The notes under the pieces were generated by a model. That model worked only from the letters and a program-made list of their open reading frames with translations. It did no database searches and was not told the origin of the DNA. A DNA stretch of 64,000 nt from positions 62,001 to 126,000 of the forward strand of contig JBNKWZ010000027.1 of the NCBI GenBank assembly GCA_050300015.1. Direction: 5' to 3'. Position 1 is the first letter of the stretch; each line of letters opens with the position of its first letter. The position numbers and the translations under genes were made by a program. Of this stretch, positions 1 through 8,752 are shown piece by piece. The stretch is from CAYZQH01 sp050300015. Its GTDB lineage: Bacteria > Pseudomonadota > Gammaproteobacteria > Pseudomonadales > Cellvibrionaceae.

Positions 1-1111
1 AGGCAATGGTTTTTTTGCCGTTATAAGTATTGCCTTCATCATCAATATAAGTACTGAGGTCGGTTTGAATAAGCTTAGATGCCAGCTTAGCCTTGTCTCG
101 CACCACCGAAACGCTTTTGGCATAATCCATTAAACCCTTGGCGGGCTCTCGAAATTCTGTGCCAATCTTGGCTTTGGCGTTATCTTTATCTGCTTGAATA
201 TCTTTGGCGGCCACCAATAAATGCGAATAAAATCTGGGATATTGCACCATTAACGACTCTTCCACAGTAATGGGGTCGCCATTAATAATATCGAATTCGC
301 CAGCGGGGGAGGTAATATCAAATTTGACCATTTCAGCTAAGCGATAGCTAGGATTCCCATCGTCCAAGCGCTTATTGACCAAACTATTCCAATTGCCCCT
401 CGAGAACTTAAGATCTCCAGGGTTTAAAACAATTTCAAACCTATAAAGCCCATTGGGTAGATCCTTTTTTGTTCCAGAGATGACTCCCAAGTAGTAGTCA
501 TCCACCTCTTCAAAAACGCCATCAACCTCCTGCCCATTGGGAGCAATACAACTAAATCTTCGGCTTTCACTCAAAAGAAGATCACGTTTTACAATTACAA
601 TTACTGCTCTTATTTTAGGAACGATGTAGCCGTACAGAGGTTTCGTTTGATTTTGATGCCACTCTGCATATTGCTTTTCTTCATCCGAATTCGGCGTCTT
701 GGCAGGCTTCTCCAATTGTTCAGGCAATATTTTTGCAATTTTTGCAGTGCGCAAGGTTTCGGAAGGACGATAGGTTTTAGCAATTTCAATTAACTCATCG
801 ACCCAGCTCTCCCCTTTGGCCGCTGCCAGATAAGAGACGGCATCTACTGGCGGGATAATAATGGGGCGATCTTTATGTGCGTGAAAAAGCTGTCTCACCT
901 CTAAAGAGCCGTCACCTTTTAGCGCATTAATTTTTCCCGTATTGTCTGTGCGTAACACCAACGGCTTTTTTACTTCGTTTATGGCATTCTCCGGTGCTTC
1001 TGCGATAAATACGGTATTGGTCAGTGGAGACAACCCACTGACCAAATTATCGTTTTGGTGATACCCCGTCATTAAATATACAACCGGAAAGCGACTTTCC
1101 TTAATTCCCAT
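1..1111 (-). CDS. Hypothetical protein, C-terminus cut by window edge
   Basis: An open frame runs from an ATG at 1111 leftwards off the window without a stop, giving about 370 codons. No signal peptide or clear catalytic motif is visible. The protein looks soluble, with a mixed alpha/beta N-terminal half and a lysine/alanine-rich helical stretch near residues 310-350 (around AAKDIQADKDNAKAKIG). It starts 10 nt after the stop of the propeller lipoprotein gene and is the fourth gene of a minus-strand operon headed by a LysM/peptidoglycan-binding protein. I do not recognise the family. Because small LysM and lipoprotein genes often accompany secreted effector genes, an effector or toxin role is possible, but that is inference from context only. 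Confidence 0.6.
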   Translation of the reverse strand, partial: MGIKESRFPVVYLMTGYHQNDNLVSGLSPLTNTVFIAEAPENAINEVKKPLVLRTDNTGKINALKGDGSLEVRQLFHAHKDRPIIIPPVDAVSYLAAAKGESWVDELIEIAKTYRPSETLRTAKIAKILPEQLEKPAKTPNSDEEKQYAEWHQNQTKPLYGYIVPKIRAVIVIVKRDLLLSESRRFSCIAPNGQEVDGVFEEVDDYYLGVISGTKKDLPNGLYRFEIVLNPGDLKFSRGNWNSLVNKRLDDGNPSYRLAEMVKFDITSPAGEFDIINGDPITVEESLMVQYPRFYSHLLVAAKDIQADKDNAKAKIGTEFREPAKGLMDYAKSVSVVRDKAKLASKLIQTDLSTYIDDEGNTYNGKKTIA

Positions 1112-1121
1112 ATTTCTTCCT

Positions 1122-2135
1122 TTAGTGCAAATTGTAGAGGGTTACACGACCATAACCGCCCATACCCCATATACCGTCTTCTTTAAGCGGTATTTTTATC
1201 ACCTTACCGGTATCAAAATCGATCCTATATAAATCCATGTAATGTGGAAACATAAAGGCTCTAGAGTCTGGAGAGTACTTGCAGAAACCCATTTTCTTAA
1301 GCGCGTCTTTTTCTGGCTTGATCGATATAATCTCCCCCTTGGGAATGCTCGCTCTAACTGTTTTTATTTGTGGACCTCCATCCATCGTGAAGCATAGCTC
1401 TTCCCCATTTGGTGAAATATTGGGATACTTGATATTCCAAAAATCGTCTAATTTAAATTCCACTTTTCGAATAACTTCACCGTTAAACTTATGTATCCAA
1501 AAACCATTGTGCTTGACCGCTAAGAATTCTGCCCCCCCTGGCAATAAAAATAGCCCTTGGCTGTATATAATAGGACGCTTGCTTAATGTTTTAGTAGTGA
1601 TATTGTAATTGTAATGTTCGCCATCACTGTAAAAAATCAAGTTTTCACTGTCGGGCGTCCAGATAAAGTGAGGCACCCCACCACCTTTGACAATCACCCA
1701 ACTGGTTTGGGTTTTCAGATCGATTAATCCACGAAAAAAGCCCTCACTATTATTCATAGATACTGCAACATATCGATTGTCAGGAGAGCGAACGGATAGG
1801 TGATTTAAAGTTGCTCCATTGAATAGCAATTCCTCATCTGCTACCAAACGTCTATCCGACCCATCCAAACGCATGGACCATAACCTTGTATAGCTACCTT
1901 TATCCAATTGCTTGGACCAAAACTGATAACGCGGTTTATCGTAAATTTCAGGGTCTGGGTAAACCTCTCTACGCAGGGGAATTGCAGCCAGCGCAGCCTC
2001 TTCTTCCGTCGGCAGGGGCTCAACAAATGTGAGAGGCTTGGGCTCTTTTTCATCCTTACACCCGGCCAGTAAACCAACGCTTAAAGCCAAAATAAGCGGC
2101 GCCCAACGGAGCGCTAATACTTGCCTATAGCTCAC
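1122..2135 (-). CDS. Beta-propeller lipoprotein (TolB/WD40-like repeats)
   Basis: The 337-residue product begins with a lipoprotein signal ending in the lipobox LLAGC (Cys about residue 26), so it should be lipid-anchored in the envelope. The body has repeated TolB/PD40-type blades marked by SPDNRYVAVS, WTPDSENLIF, SPNGEELCF and SPDSRAFMF, spaced about 50-60 residues. Such propellers are usually protein- or ligand-binding scaffolds. The start codon is GTG and overlaps the upstream stop by 4 nt (GTGA), which indicates translational coupling with the acidic protein gene. No catalytic residues are evident. The exact partner is unknown; the operon suggests a complex with the LysM protein at the cell wall. 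Confidence 0.75.
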   Translation of the reverse strand: MSYRQVLALRWAPLILALSVGLLAGCKDEKEPKPLTFVEPLPTEEEAALAAIPLRREVYPDPEIYDKPRYQFWSKQLDKGSYTRLWSMRLDGSDRRLVADEELLFNGATLNHLSVRSPDNRYVAVSMNNSEGFFRGLIDLKTQTSWVIVKGGGVPHFIWTPDSENLIFYSDGEHYNYNITTKTLSKRPIIYSQGLFLLPGGAEFLAVKHNGFWIHKFNGEVIRKVEFKLDDFWNIKYPNISPNGEELCFTMDGGPQIKTVRASIPKGEIISIKPEKDALKKMGFCKYSPDSRAFMFPHYMDLYRIDFDTGKVIKIPLKEDGIWGMGGYGRVTLYNLH

Positions 2136-2656
2136 GGATTCACTCCCGAGGTTGATGCCTGTGTTTGCTGTGCGTTGTTACGGGGTGTGGCCTCTATAGA
2201 GCTGCTTGACTCTACTTCTGTACTCGAATCAGCTTCTGGTTCGGGCTCAAATTCTAGGTCTTCCGCGTCTGGGGTAAGCTCACGCAGCGACTCATAGGGC
2301 TCATCCCAAAACACATAAAAAGGTTCTTCGTCGTCTTTTGGGTCTTGCAGCAAACTAAACGATCCAAATTCAGGTGGGCGCATAAAAAAAATCTCCACCC
2401 AATCATCCTCTATATGCGCCTCACTCACCTTTACGGTTTTGGTCCAATCAGAATCGTTGTGAATCAATGTCAGCTCGTCATTCTTAGCCGCATCAGAGGT
2501 GGGGTCTATTTGATAAAAGAAACGAATACCCGGTGGCTCAATCACAATCTTATTGGTAATACCGATGGCAACAGGGGCAGCTTTAGGCTCAGGTGCGGCT
2601 TTTTTGTTTTCAGCATTGCTTTGGGTAGTTGTGTCTTGCGTCATATCAACACCCAT
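2132..2656 (-). CDS. Hypothetical acidic-tailed protein
   Basis: The product is up to 174 residues and soluble, without signal peptide or membrane segment. A central beta-rich region (residues 35-120) is followed by a low-complexity tail rich in Glu, Ser and Thr. The first ATG lies inside the end of the LysM gene (11-nt overlap); a second ATG at 2644, giving MTQD, is also plausible and would nearly remove the overlap. The stop overlaps the GTG of the propeller lipoprotein gene. I do not recognise the family. Its tight packing between an envelope lipoprotein and a peptidoglycan-binding protein suggests a role in the same complex. Confidence 0.6.
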   Translation of the reverse strand: MGVDMTQDTTTQSNAENKKAAPEPKAAPVAIGITNKIVIEPPGIRFFYQIDPTSDAAKNDELTLIHNDSDWTKTVKVSEAHIEDDWVEIFFMRPPEFGSFSLLQDPKDDEEPFYVFWDEPYESLRELTPDAEDLEFEPEPEADSSTEVESSSSIEATPRNNAQQTQASTSGVNP

Positions 2657-3302
2657 ACACTTCTAATAATTTGGCTTTTGTTTTAGGCCCAGGGATGCCG
2701 TCCACATCCAAGTCGTGGGCCTCTTGAAATGCCTTCACACCCTCTCGGGTTTTAGAGCCCATAATGCCATCGGCCACGCCGCAGTCAAACCCCAATAAAT
2801 TACAGCGCGCTTGCACGCCGCTCAATTCTTCCACTGGGTCGAGGTTACCTAACTGTAATTCAAACCGATGGGTGGGCTCTTCGGAATCTGGATCTAGATA
2901 TACATCCAAAGCGCCTGCGCTTTCGTCACCATTTGGCAAAAGCACCTCCAAAATACCTTCTTCATTTAGCGTGACATCTTGCTTTTTGCCGGCCACATCC
3001 ATAACAGCTCTCACTCCCACCCACGATCGGCCTAGGGAATTTTCGATTTTCAATTTGAAGACCTCAGTGGGCTTGCTCAAACAAAAAATGTGCAAATTGG
3101 TGGTGCTCACCCCCATCTTTTTGGGCTCTATATCTGGGATAACAATTTTATCGCCGGGGTACAATATGTGGGGGTTGTATCGTAGCTTGCGAAACTCAGC
3201 GTTGGCTGGGTGGTTGTAGAGGGCTTCCCAAGAGCTGTAGTTGTATTGCCGTGCAATACGGGTGAGGGTTTCGCCTTGGGCTACGGTGTGTATGGTGGGC
3301 AT
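2646..3302 (-). CDS. LysM and peptidoglycan-binding domain protein
   Basis: This 218-residue protein has an N-terminal LysM domain (residues 4-52, with VAQGETLTRIARQY and the closing PGDKIVIP) and a C-terminal PG_binding_1 domain (residues about 160-215, with LLGFDCGVADGIMG and KAFQEAHDLDVDG). A beta-rich linker of about 90 residues joins them. There is no signal peptide, which is odd for a cell-wall binder. LysM plus PG-binding proteins without a signal are often found beside type VI secretion effector genes, where the secretion machine delivers them; that is known of similar loci, but no secretion gene is visible here. It is the first gene of the four-gene operon. Confidence 0.8.
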   Translation of the reverse strand: MPTIHTVAQGETLTRIARQYNYSSWEALYNHPANAEFRKLRYNPHILYPGDKIVIPDIEPKKMGVSTTNLHIFCLSKPTEVFKLKIENSLGRSWVGVRAVMDVAGKKQDVTLNEEGILEVLLPNGDESAGALDVYLDPDSEEPTHRFELQLGNLDPVEELSGVQARCNLLGFDCGVADGIMGSKTREGVKAFQEAHDLDVDGIPGPKTKAKLLEVYGC

Positions 3303-3414
3303 GGGTCCTATCCGCTGGTCCGAATCTTACGGTTCTTCTGAACCCCTAATTGGACACCAAAACAGCATCAATTGCCAGTGCGGGAAGACGACAACATTTG
3401 TGAGAGATCACTGA

Positions 3415-3442
3415 CAAAAGCAGGGCAAGCATAGCTTGCCCT
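3415..3442 (-). terminator. Intrinsic terminator after degQ
   Basis: On the minus strand just past the degQ stop, a 9-bp perfect stem (AGGGCAAGC / GCTTGCCCT) with a 3-nt loop is followed by GCTTTTG. The T-run is short, so termination may be partial. Confidence 0.6.
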
Positions 3443-3455
3443 GAGAGAGCATTGA

Positions 3456-4811
3456 TTAACGAATAACCAAGTAGAAACTACCCATTCCACGCTGAATATG
3501 CAGCAATATGCTGTCTTCGCTGCGCTTAAGGGCCTTTTTGAAATCACCAATATCGCCCACCCGCATGCGGTTGGCGCCGATAATTAAGTCCCCCGGGCGT
3601 AAGCCATTGGCTGCCGCTTGAGAGTTTTGCTCCACTTTGGCCACTAATACGCCGCGCCCCTCGGAGTTGTTTTCAAAGCTGGCGCCGCCCAGAAGGTCGT
3701 GTAGCAAGCCTGCTTGTGCCACCTCATTTACCGGGTCACCCACCTTGCATTTGATGGTTTTTTCCTTGCCATCGCGGATCACGGAGATTGAAACCTTATC
3801 GCCGATCTTACGGACCCCAATAGCATTACGTAAAGCGCCGGTACTGTCGGTCTCTTTGCCGTCCACCGCCACAATCACGTCGCCTGCCTTAAGGCCTGCT
3901 TTCTCGGCTTCCGAGTCTTCGGTAACACCAGTGACCAACACGCCCAGTTGGCCATTGGCAAGGCCAAAGGCCTCTTGTAGCTCTGGTGTTACATCTTGAA
4001 TGCTCACACCAATTTGGCCGCGCTTGACTTCGCCATGCTCCAAAATTTGCTCGACACTGGCACGTACCATATTAATGGGAATCGCAAAACCAATACCCAC
4101 ATTGCCGCCGGCTGGCGCAATAATGGCGGTGTTGACCCCAACCAACTCGCCGCGCAAGTTCACCAGCGCGCCACCGGAATTACCGGGGTTAATGGAGGCA
4201 TCGGTTTGAATAAAATCCTCATAGCCCTCAATGCCAAGTCCGGTACGCCCAAGTGCGCTCACCACACCGGTGGTGACCGTTTGGCCAAGCCCGAAGGGAT
4301 TGCCAATAGCCACCACAAAATCGCCCACTTGCAAATGCTCAGAGTTACTGATGGTTAGTGCGTTTAAATTTTTCGCCTCGATTTTTAAAACGGCAATATC
4401 CACTTCGGGGTCTGACCCCACCAATTCCGCCTCAAAAGTTCGGCCATCATTCAATACCACCTGAATTTCATCTGCCCCGTTAATAACGTGATGGTTGGTA
4501 ATCACGGTACCTTCACTGGCGTCAACAATCACACCCGAGCCCGCGCTGCGCTCACGTCGCGAAGGGCCACGCTGTTGATGTTCAGGCACATTAAAAAACC
4601 GCCGAAAGAATGGGTCGTTCATTAGCGGGTTAGATTGTTCGCGCTTGGTGTAAGTGGCGATGTTCACCACTGCGGGGTTAACTTCTTTAAGCATTGGCGC
4701 CAAAGATGGCAACGGTTGCCCTGCGCCATCGGTCAGCGGCAATGCAGCTGCAAAAGTATTAAAACTTAATATAAGACCGGCGACTAACCAAAATGCCGAA
4801 CGGAGTTTCAT
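3456..4811 (-). CDS. degQ: Periplasmic serine endoprotease DegQ/DegP family
   Basis: This 451-residue HtrA protease degrades misfolded periplasmic proteins. A signal peptide covers residues 1-22. The trypsin-like domain has the triad His108 (TNHHV), Asp138 (SDPEVDIAVLKI) and Ser212 (NPGNSGGAL). Two PDZ domains follow at about residues 260-345 and 370-450. The length matches E. coli DegQ (455). The loop after the signal (NPLMNDPFFRRFF) is the short LA-loop version, which favours DegQ over DegP. It is transcribed alone, with a terminator downstream and a 108-nt gap upstream. An AlgW/MucD-like role in envelope stress would be an alternative naming of the same family. Confidence 0.93.
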   Translation of the reverse strand: MKLRSAFWLVAGLILSFNTFAAALPLTDGAGQPLPSLAPMLKEVNPAVVNIATYTKREQSNPLMNDPFFRRFFNVPEHQQRGPSRRERSAGSGVIVDASEGTVITNHHVINGADEIQVVLNDGRTFEAELVGSDPEVDIAVLKIEAKNLNALTISNSEHLQVGDFVVAIGNPFGLGQTVTTGVVSALGRTGLGIEGYEDFIQTDASINPGNSGGALVNLRGELVGVNTAIIAPAGGNVGIGFAIPINMVRASVEQILEHGEVKRGQIGVSIQDVTPELQEAFGLANGQLGVLVTGVTEDSEAEKAGLKAGDVIVAVDGKETDSTGALRNAIGVRKIGDKVSISVIRDGKEKTIKCKVGDPVNEVAQAGLLHDLLGGASFENNSEGRGVLVAKVEQNSQAAANGLRPGDLIIGANRMRVGDIGDFKKALKRSEDSILLHIQRGMGSFYLVIR

Positions 4812-4883
4812 AACATCACCCTCATAAATTACGTAAAGGTTCGAGTCTGACTGTCGTTATTGGTTCCAGGTTTTTTTATCAAA

Positions 4884-4900
4884 ATGGAGGCACCCCCCAT
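4884..4900 (-). terminator. Possible terminator after the DUF4340 gene
   Basis: On the minus strand, 20 nt past the stop at 4920, a 7-bp stem (ATGGGGG / CCTCCAT, one G-U pair, loop GTG) is followed by TTTTGATAAAAAAAC. The stem is short, so this is a weak call. Confidence 0.35.
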
Positions 4901-4919
4901 ATTGACTGTGTTTAAAACT

Positions 4920-5828
4920 TTAATCGCCTGACTGCGCCCTGGTAATCGCCGCCAAATCTTCATATACACCTTCAATAATTTTAAAGCTTTGTGGGTAGTC
5001 GTTACGCTTGACCCAATAGCGCTCATCCTGTTTGAAGATTTCGTATTTGAATTCGCCTTTTGGCGTGGTCACGGTAAATTGCACTTGGCCTTCAGGCTCT
5101 CCAGGCAAGCTGCCGGGCTCTGCCATCTCAAGGTTGCGTAACTTCATCAGGGTTTCGATAAAGCGTTTAACTGAGTATGGTTTGGGTGCATCTGGGTCGT
5201 CTCCCGACGTTTCGTCAGCACTGTCTTCCATACCAGGCCACTCACCGTCGGCTTTTTCCAACAAATAATCACCATGTGAAACGGCAGTAAACTCCTGTGG
5301 TTGAATCACATAAGCATTAAACCAAGAGCTTAGATCCGGGGCCACATTGAATTGATTCACTTCAGAAACATAAATATTGTCATCACCCGCGCGGCGCACA
5401 TAACGCTTTTTCACATCAATCACGGACCCTAGATACAAGGTATCCAGCAGTTGATCGCCCGCATATAGCTCAAGCTTACGCTCAAAATCATCATCCACCA
5501 GCTTAAAGCGCTTGTGTGCCGATTCGGTGGAAGCAGCAGGCCAACCGGTTTTCAAGGCGAATAGATCTCTGAATAAATCTCTTAGACGAGCGTCGTCTGC
5601 GGGCACGCCATTATCCAAAAACCATTCATCGTCTTTTTTAACAAACTTGATGGTGGCCTCATTACTGTTGAATACGATATGGTCCACCGCATCTTGCGTG
5701 GCACTCAGTAATGGTACAACTTCAATAGGCTCTTCTTTTGTGCCCGCCCACAGCAATAAAGCCAATATCACTTGAGCCACCAATAGGCCTCCCAACAGAG
5801 GCAATTTTACGAATTTATTCTGACGCAT
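4920..5828 (-). CDS. DUF4340 domain protein of the Gld-type ABC system
   Basis: The 302-residue product has one N-terminal membrane anchor (residues 10-28, LPLLGGLLVAQVILALLLW) and an extracytoplasmic body typical of DUF4340, with the early pattern IVFNSNEATIKFVKKDDEWFL and later YVRRAGDDNIYVSE. An acidic insert (around residues 200-215, EDSADETSGDDPDAP) interrupts the middle. The gene starts 11 nt after the GldFG fusion gene ends, so it is the last gene of the gldA-gldFG-DUF4340 operon. DUF4340 proteins regularly accompany GldG-like proteins; the substrate of this transport system is unknown. Confidence 0.85.
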   Translation of the reverse strand: MRQNKFVKLPLLGGLLVAQVILALLLWAGTKEEPIEVVPLLSATQDAVDHIVFNSNEATIKFVKKDDEWFLDNGVPADDARLRDLFRDLFALKTGWPAASTESAHKRFKLVDDDFERKLELYAGDQLLDTLYLGSVIDVKKRYVRRAGDDNIYVSEVNQFNVAPDLSSWFNAYVIQPQEFTAVSHGDYLLEKADGEWPGMEDSADETSGDDPDAPKPYSVKRFIETLMKLRNLEMAEPGSLPGEPEGQVQFTVTTPKGEFKYEIFKQDERYWVKRNDYPQSFKIIEGVYEDLAAITRAQSGD

Positions 5829-5839
5829 GTTTCACCTCC

Positions 5840-8752
5840 CTAAGCGGCCAATAGCTTTTTATAGCGCGCCATACGCACGCGATGACGATATTGAAAAATG
5901 CCCCACAAAACCAACAACCCGAACAAGGCAAGGCCGTAGTTGAGGTACTCCCAAAACTGCTGCTGCGAAGACTCCATGGGCTCCAACGTGCGATTAAAAT
6001 TACTGCGTGAGCGAATAGACAACAGGCCTTTGTCTTCCAGTGCCCACTCAACGGCATTGACTGCAAGCTGAAGACTGTTGAAGTAGTTGCCGCCCTGAAC
6101 CGTCCCAAGAATACCCACCACTTCGTCTCGGAAAATATCATTTGATGCAATCACAATTAAACGGGCAGTTTCAGGTGACTTGGGCACCACCGCATGAATG
6201 GGTTGCGCTACTTTCGCGTCATCCGCGGCAGCATCATTTTCACTGCTATTAGCGGCCTCTTCCAATAGGGGTGAAGTTTTGCCCTGAAAGAAAGATTCAA
6301 ACTCACCCTCCACTGCAATGGCCAAGGGTTTTTCGCCCACATACTCGCTGGAGGTATACCCATACTGGACTTGTTCGGCATTGGGTAACACATCGCCCAA
6401 ACTGCCGTACCAGGTCTCAGCAGAAGAGCGCATCAACACCGTGACCTCGCGCGCTTGATTAACGTCTTCGTCCACCAGAATACTCGACGCCCAAGGTACG
6501 GTCACTTCTGGTAAATCCGATGTAATTAAGGTGTCTTGATTCAGGCCTTCCCCACGAATACTGGGAAAGTACGGGTAACTCATCATGCGCATTTCTTGAA
6601 AATGCCGCCCACCCATTTCACGTACAGTGGGTATCGGGAACGCCGTATTTTTTCGATCCAATACCAATTTACTGGAGAAGCTAATGCCGTAGTGGTCCAG
6701 CCATTCCTCCAGACCATAAGGGTAGGCTTCCATGGTAATGGACCCCGGTTGTAACTTGGCGGCGTTGGGCGCGGTGGCCATCACTACCGTACCCCCGCGC
6801 ATTAAAAACTGGTCAATGGCAAAGCGAGCTTTGTCCGAGCGCACAGCAGGCGCCGTTAACACCAAAATATCCGCACTGGGGTCTACCTGGCCGTCACTGA
6901 GGTCTTCATCCAGAATATTCAAGTCTTGGCTCATGTACTGATACAAACGCTGAAAAGAGGGGACATTTTCAGGAGGCATTCCCAGCTGTTGCGCCATTTT
7001 TGGGTCGATCATGGGCTCGGGCCGCACCATCGCTACGGTACGAGTAAAGCCTTTGGCAAAACGCTTCACCGCGGCCTTAAGGCCTGATTGCATAGCAGGC
7101 TCACTAAAATCACCCAGGTCCACTTGCATCAGCTGGTCGTTTTGCCCAATCACCACATAAAAGAAAAACTGCTTGGGATCAAAAAGTCCTGCCGACATGG
7201 GCCCAAATCCATAGTCTTCCGTAATGCGTTTGGCTTCCAGCCCATCATTCGCTTCCGGCTCAACGATATTCACCGTGAGCTTATTGCCCGCCTTTGCCTT
7301 TAGGGCTTCAGCCTCGGCTTTAAACGCCGCTTTTAAAGGCACCAATTCCTCTGGCAGTAAGGCATCACCCGAAACGTACGCCGTTAACGTAAGTGGACTG
7401 TCAATGGCGTCAAAAATATTGCCTCCCGTTTGATACGCGTAAAGCACTTTTTTAATAGTACGGGTAATGTCGTATTCCGGGTTGCGCAAATACACGTTGA
7501 TGTCTTGATCGTTTTTGGCACGAACATCGATCAAATCACCAAAGCTCAGCACCACGTGCTCACTACCGTATTGAATCAGGATATCAAAATACGAATTCAC
7601 CACGGCGCTTTGATGGCGGTCGTTCACATTAAACGGAGTGGGGTGAATATTAAAACGGCGGTTGGCATCTTGCTCTAACTCAGGGTTGGTGGTGGGGTCA
7701 ATAATCTCCACATTTACGCGCCCCTCGCCCGCCACTTCGTATTCGCGCAACAAGTCTTGCATTTGCGGCACCAGGGGCGCGAGCAAAGGGTGTGTTTTTT
7801 CGCTAAAATAACCTCGAATTAACAAGGGCTCTTGCAACTGCGCCAAATATCCGCGCGTGGCATCCGAGATAGAATACATACCACCTTCAGTAGTATCGAC
7901 CCGCGCTTGGTTAATCTGGCTTAACCAGACGTTGGCAAAAATAGCGTTAATCACCAATAGCAAAGTCGTGGCGCGCCACTGAAAATGGTATTGGCGATTG
8001 CCATCCTTCGCCCAACGCCCTCGTTCGAGCGAAAAAATATTGAGCGCCAAGAAGGCTAAGATAAGGCTTGCGTAGTAGTAAAGATCACGCACATCAATCA
8101 CCCCGCGGGTGATGGATTCAAAACGCGACCCCGTACCCAATTGGCGCATAACTTCCGCCAATTGATTACCCACAAAATTGGTCAGCATGCCCGCCCCTAA
8201 GAGGTAAAAAATCACCGCGAGCACGACAGTTAAAATCAAGCTCACAATTTGATTATCGCAACGGGCGGATACAAAAAGCCCCATGGACAAATAGGCTCCG
8301 CCTAACAATAACGCCGCCAAGTACCCCGACCACACGGGGCCCCAATCTAAATCGCCTAAATTGGCTACCGTAATAGGCAGCGGTAAAGTCAACACCAAAG
8401 CAATGGCAAGCAAGGCCCAACAGGCCAAAAATTTACCTACCACAAATTGCCATAAAGGCACCGGCTGTGTGAGTACGTACTCTAAGGTTCCGCTTTTGCG
8501 TTCCTCGCTCCACATTTTCATGGTGAGCGCTGCCGATAAAAATATCAACAGCAATGGCATCCATTCAAACAGGGGGCGCACATCGGCAATATTGCGTGAA
8601 AAAAACGACTCCACCCAGAAGAAAATAAACAATGTAATCAATAAAAAAGCGGCCAAAAACAGCCAGGCAATGGGTGCACTGAAAAACTGCCCAAGCTCTT
8701 TAAGCGTAATTTTGAGTAGGGCTTTATCGTTAACAACTTGCTTAGGCTGCAT
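5840..8752 (-). CDS. Fused GldF-GldG ABC transporter permease/auxiliary protein
   Basis: The 970-residue product fuses an ABC-2 type permease (GldF-like, residues about 1-240, with six membrane helices beginning near IAWLFLAAFLLITLF) to a GldG-like large periplasmic region (about 290-900) that ends in a single C-terminal helix (YGLALFGLLVLWGIF). The start chosen is the ATG at 8752: it has the strong upstream GGGGAGGG and overlaps the ATPase stop by 11 nt, while upstream in-frame codons have no such signal. It works with the adjacent ATPase and DUF4340 protein. In Bacteroidetes the two halves are separate gliding genes; in gammaproteobacteria the fused form is known but has no proven substrate. 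Confidence 0.88.
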   Translation of the reverse strand: MQPKQVVNDKALLKITLKELGQFFSAPIAWLFLAAFLLITLFIFFWVESFFSRNIADVRPLFEWMPLLLIFLSAALTMKMWSEERKSGTLEYVLTQPVPLWQFVVGKFLACWALLAIALVLTLPLPITVANLGDLDWGPVWSGYLAALLLGGAYLSMGLFVSARCDNQIVSLILTVVLAVIFYLLGAGMLTNFVGNQLAEVMRQLGTGSRFESITRGVIDVRDLYYYASLILAFLALNIFSLERGRWAKDGNRQYHFQWRATTLLLVINAIFANVWLSQINQARVDTTEGGMYSISDATRGYLAQLQEPLLIRGYFSEKTHPLLAPLVPQMQDLLREYEVAGEGRVNVEIIDPTTNPELEQDANRRFNIHPTPFNVNDRHQSAVVNSYFDILIQYGSEHVVLSFGDLIDVRAKNDQDINVYLRNPEYDITRTIKKVLYAYQTGGNIFDAIDSPLTLTAYVSGDALLPEELVPLKAAFKAEAEALKAKAGNKLTVNIVEPEANDGLEAKRITEDYGFGPMSAGLFDPKQFFFYVVIGQNDQLMQVDLGDFSEPAMQSGLKAAVKRFAKGFTRTVAMVRPEPMIDPKMAQQLGMPPENVPSFQRLYQYMSQDLNILDEDLSDGQVDPSADILVLTAPAVRSDKARFAIDQFLMRGGTVVMATAPNAAKLQPGSITMEAYPYGLEEWLDHYGISFSSKLVLDRKNTAFPIPTVREMGGRHFQEMRMMSYPYFPSIRGEGLNQDTLITSDLPEVTVPWASSILVDEDVNQAREVTVLMRSSAETWYGSLGDVLPNAEQVQYGYTSSEYVGEKPLAIAVEGEFESFFQGKTSPLLEEAANSSENDAAADDAKVAQPIHAVVPKSPETARLIVIASNDIFRDEVVGILGTVQGGNYFNSLQLAVNAVEWALEDKGLLSIRSRSNFNRTLEPMESSQQQFWEYLNYGLALFGLLVLWGIFQYRHRVRMARYKKLLAA

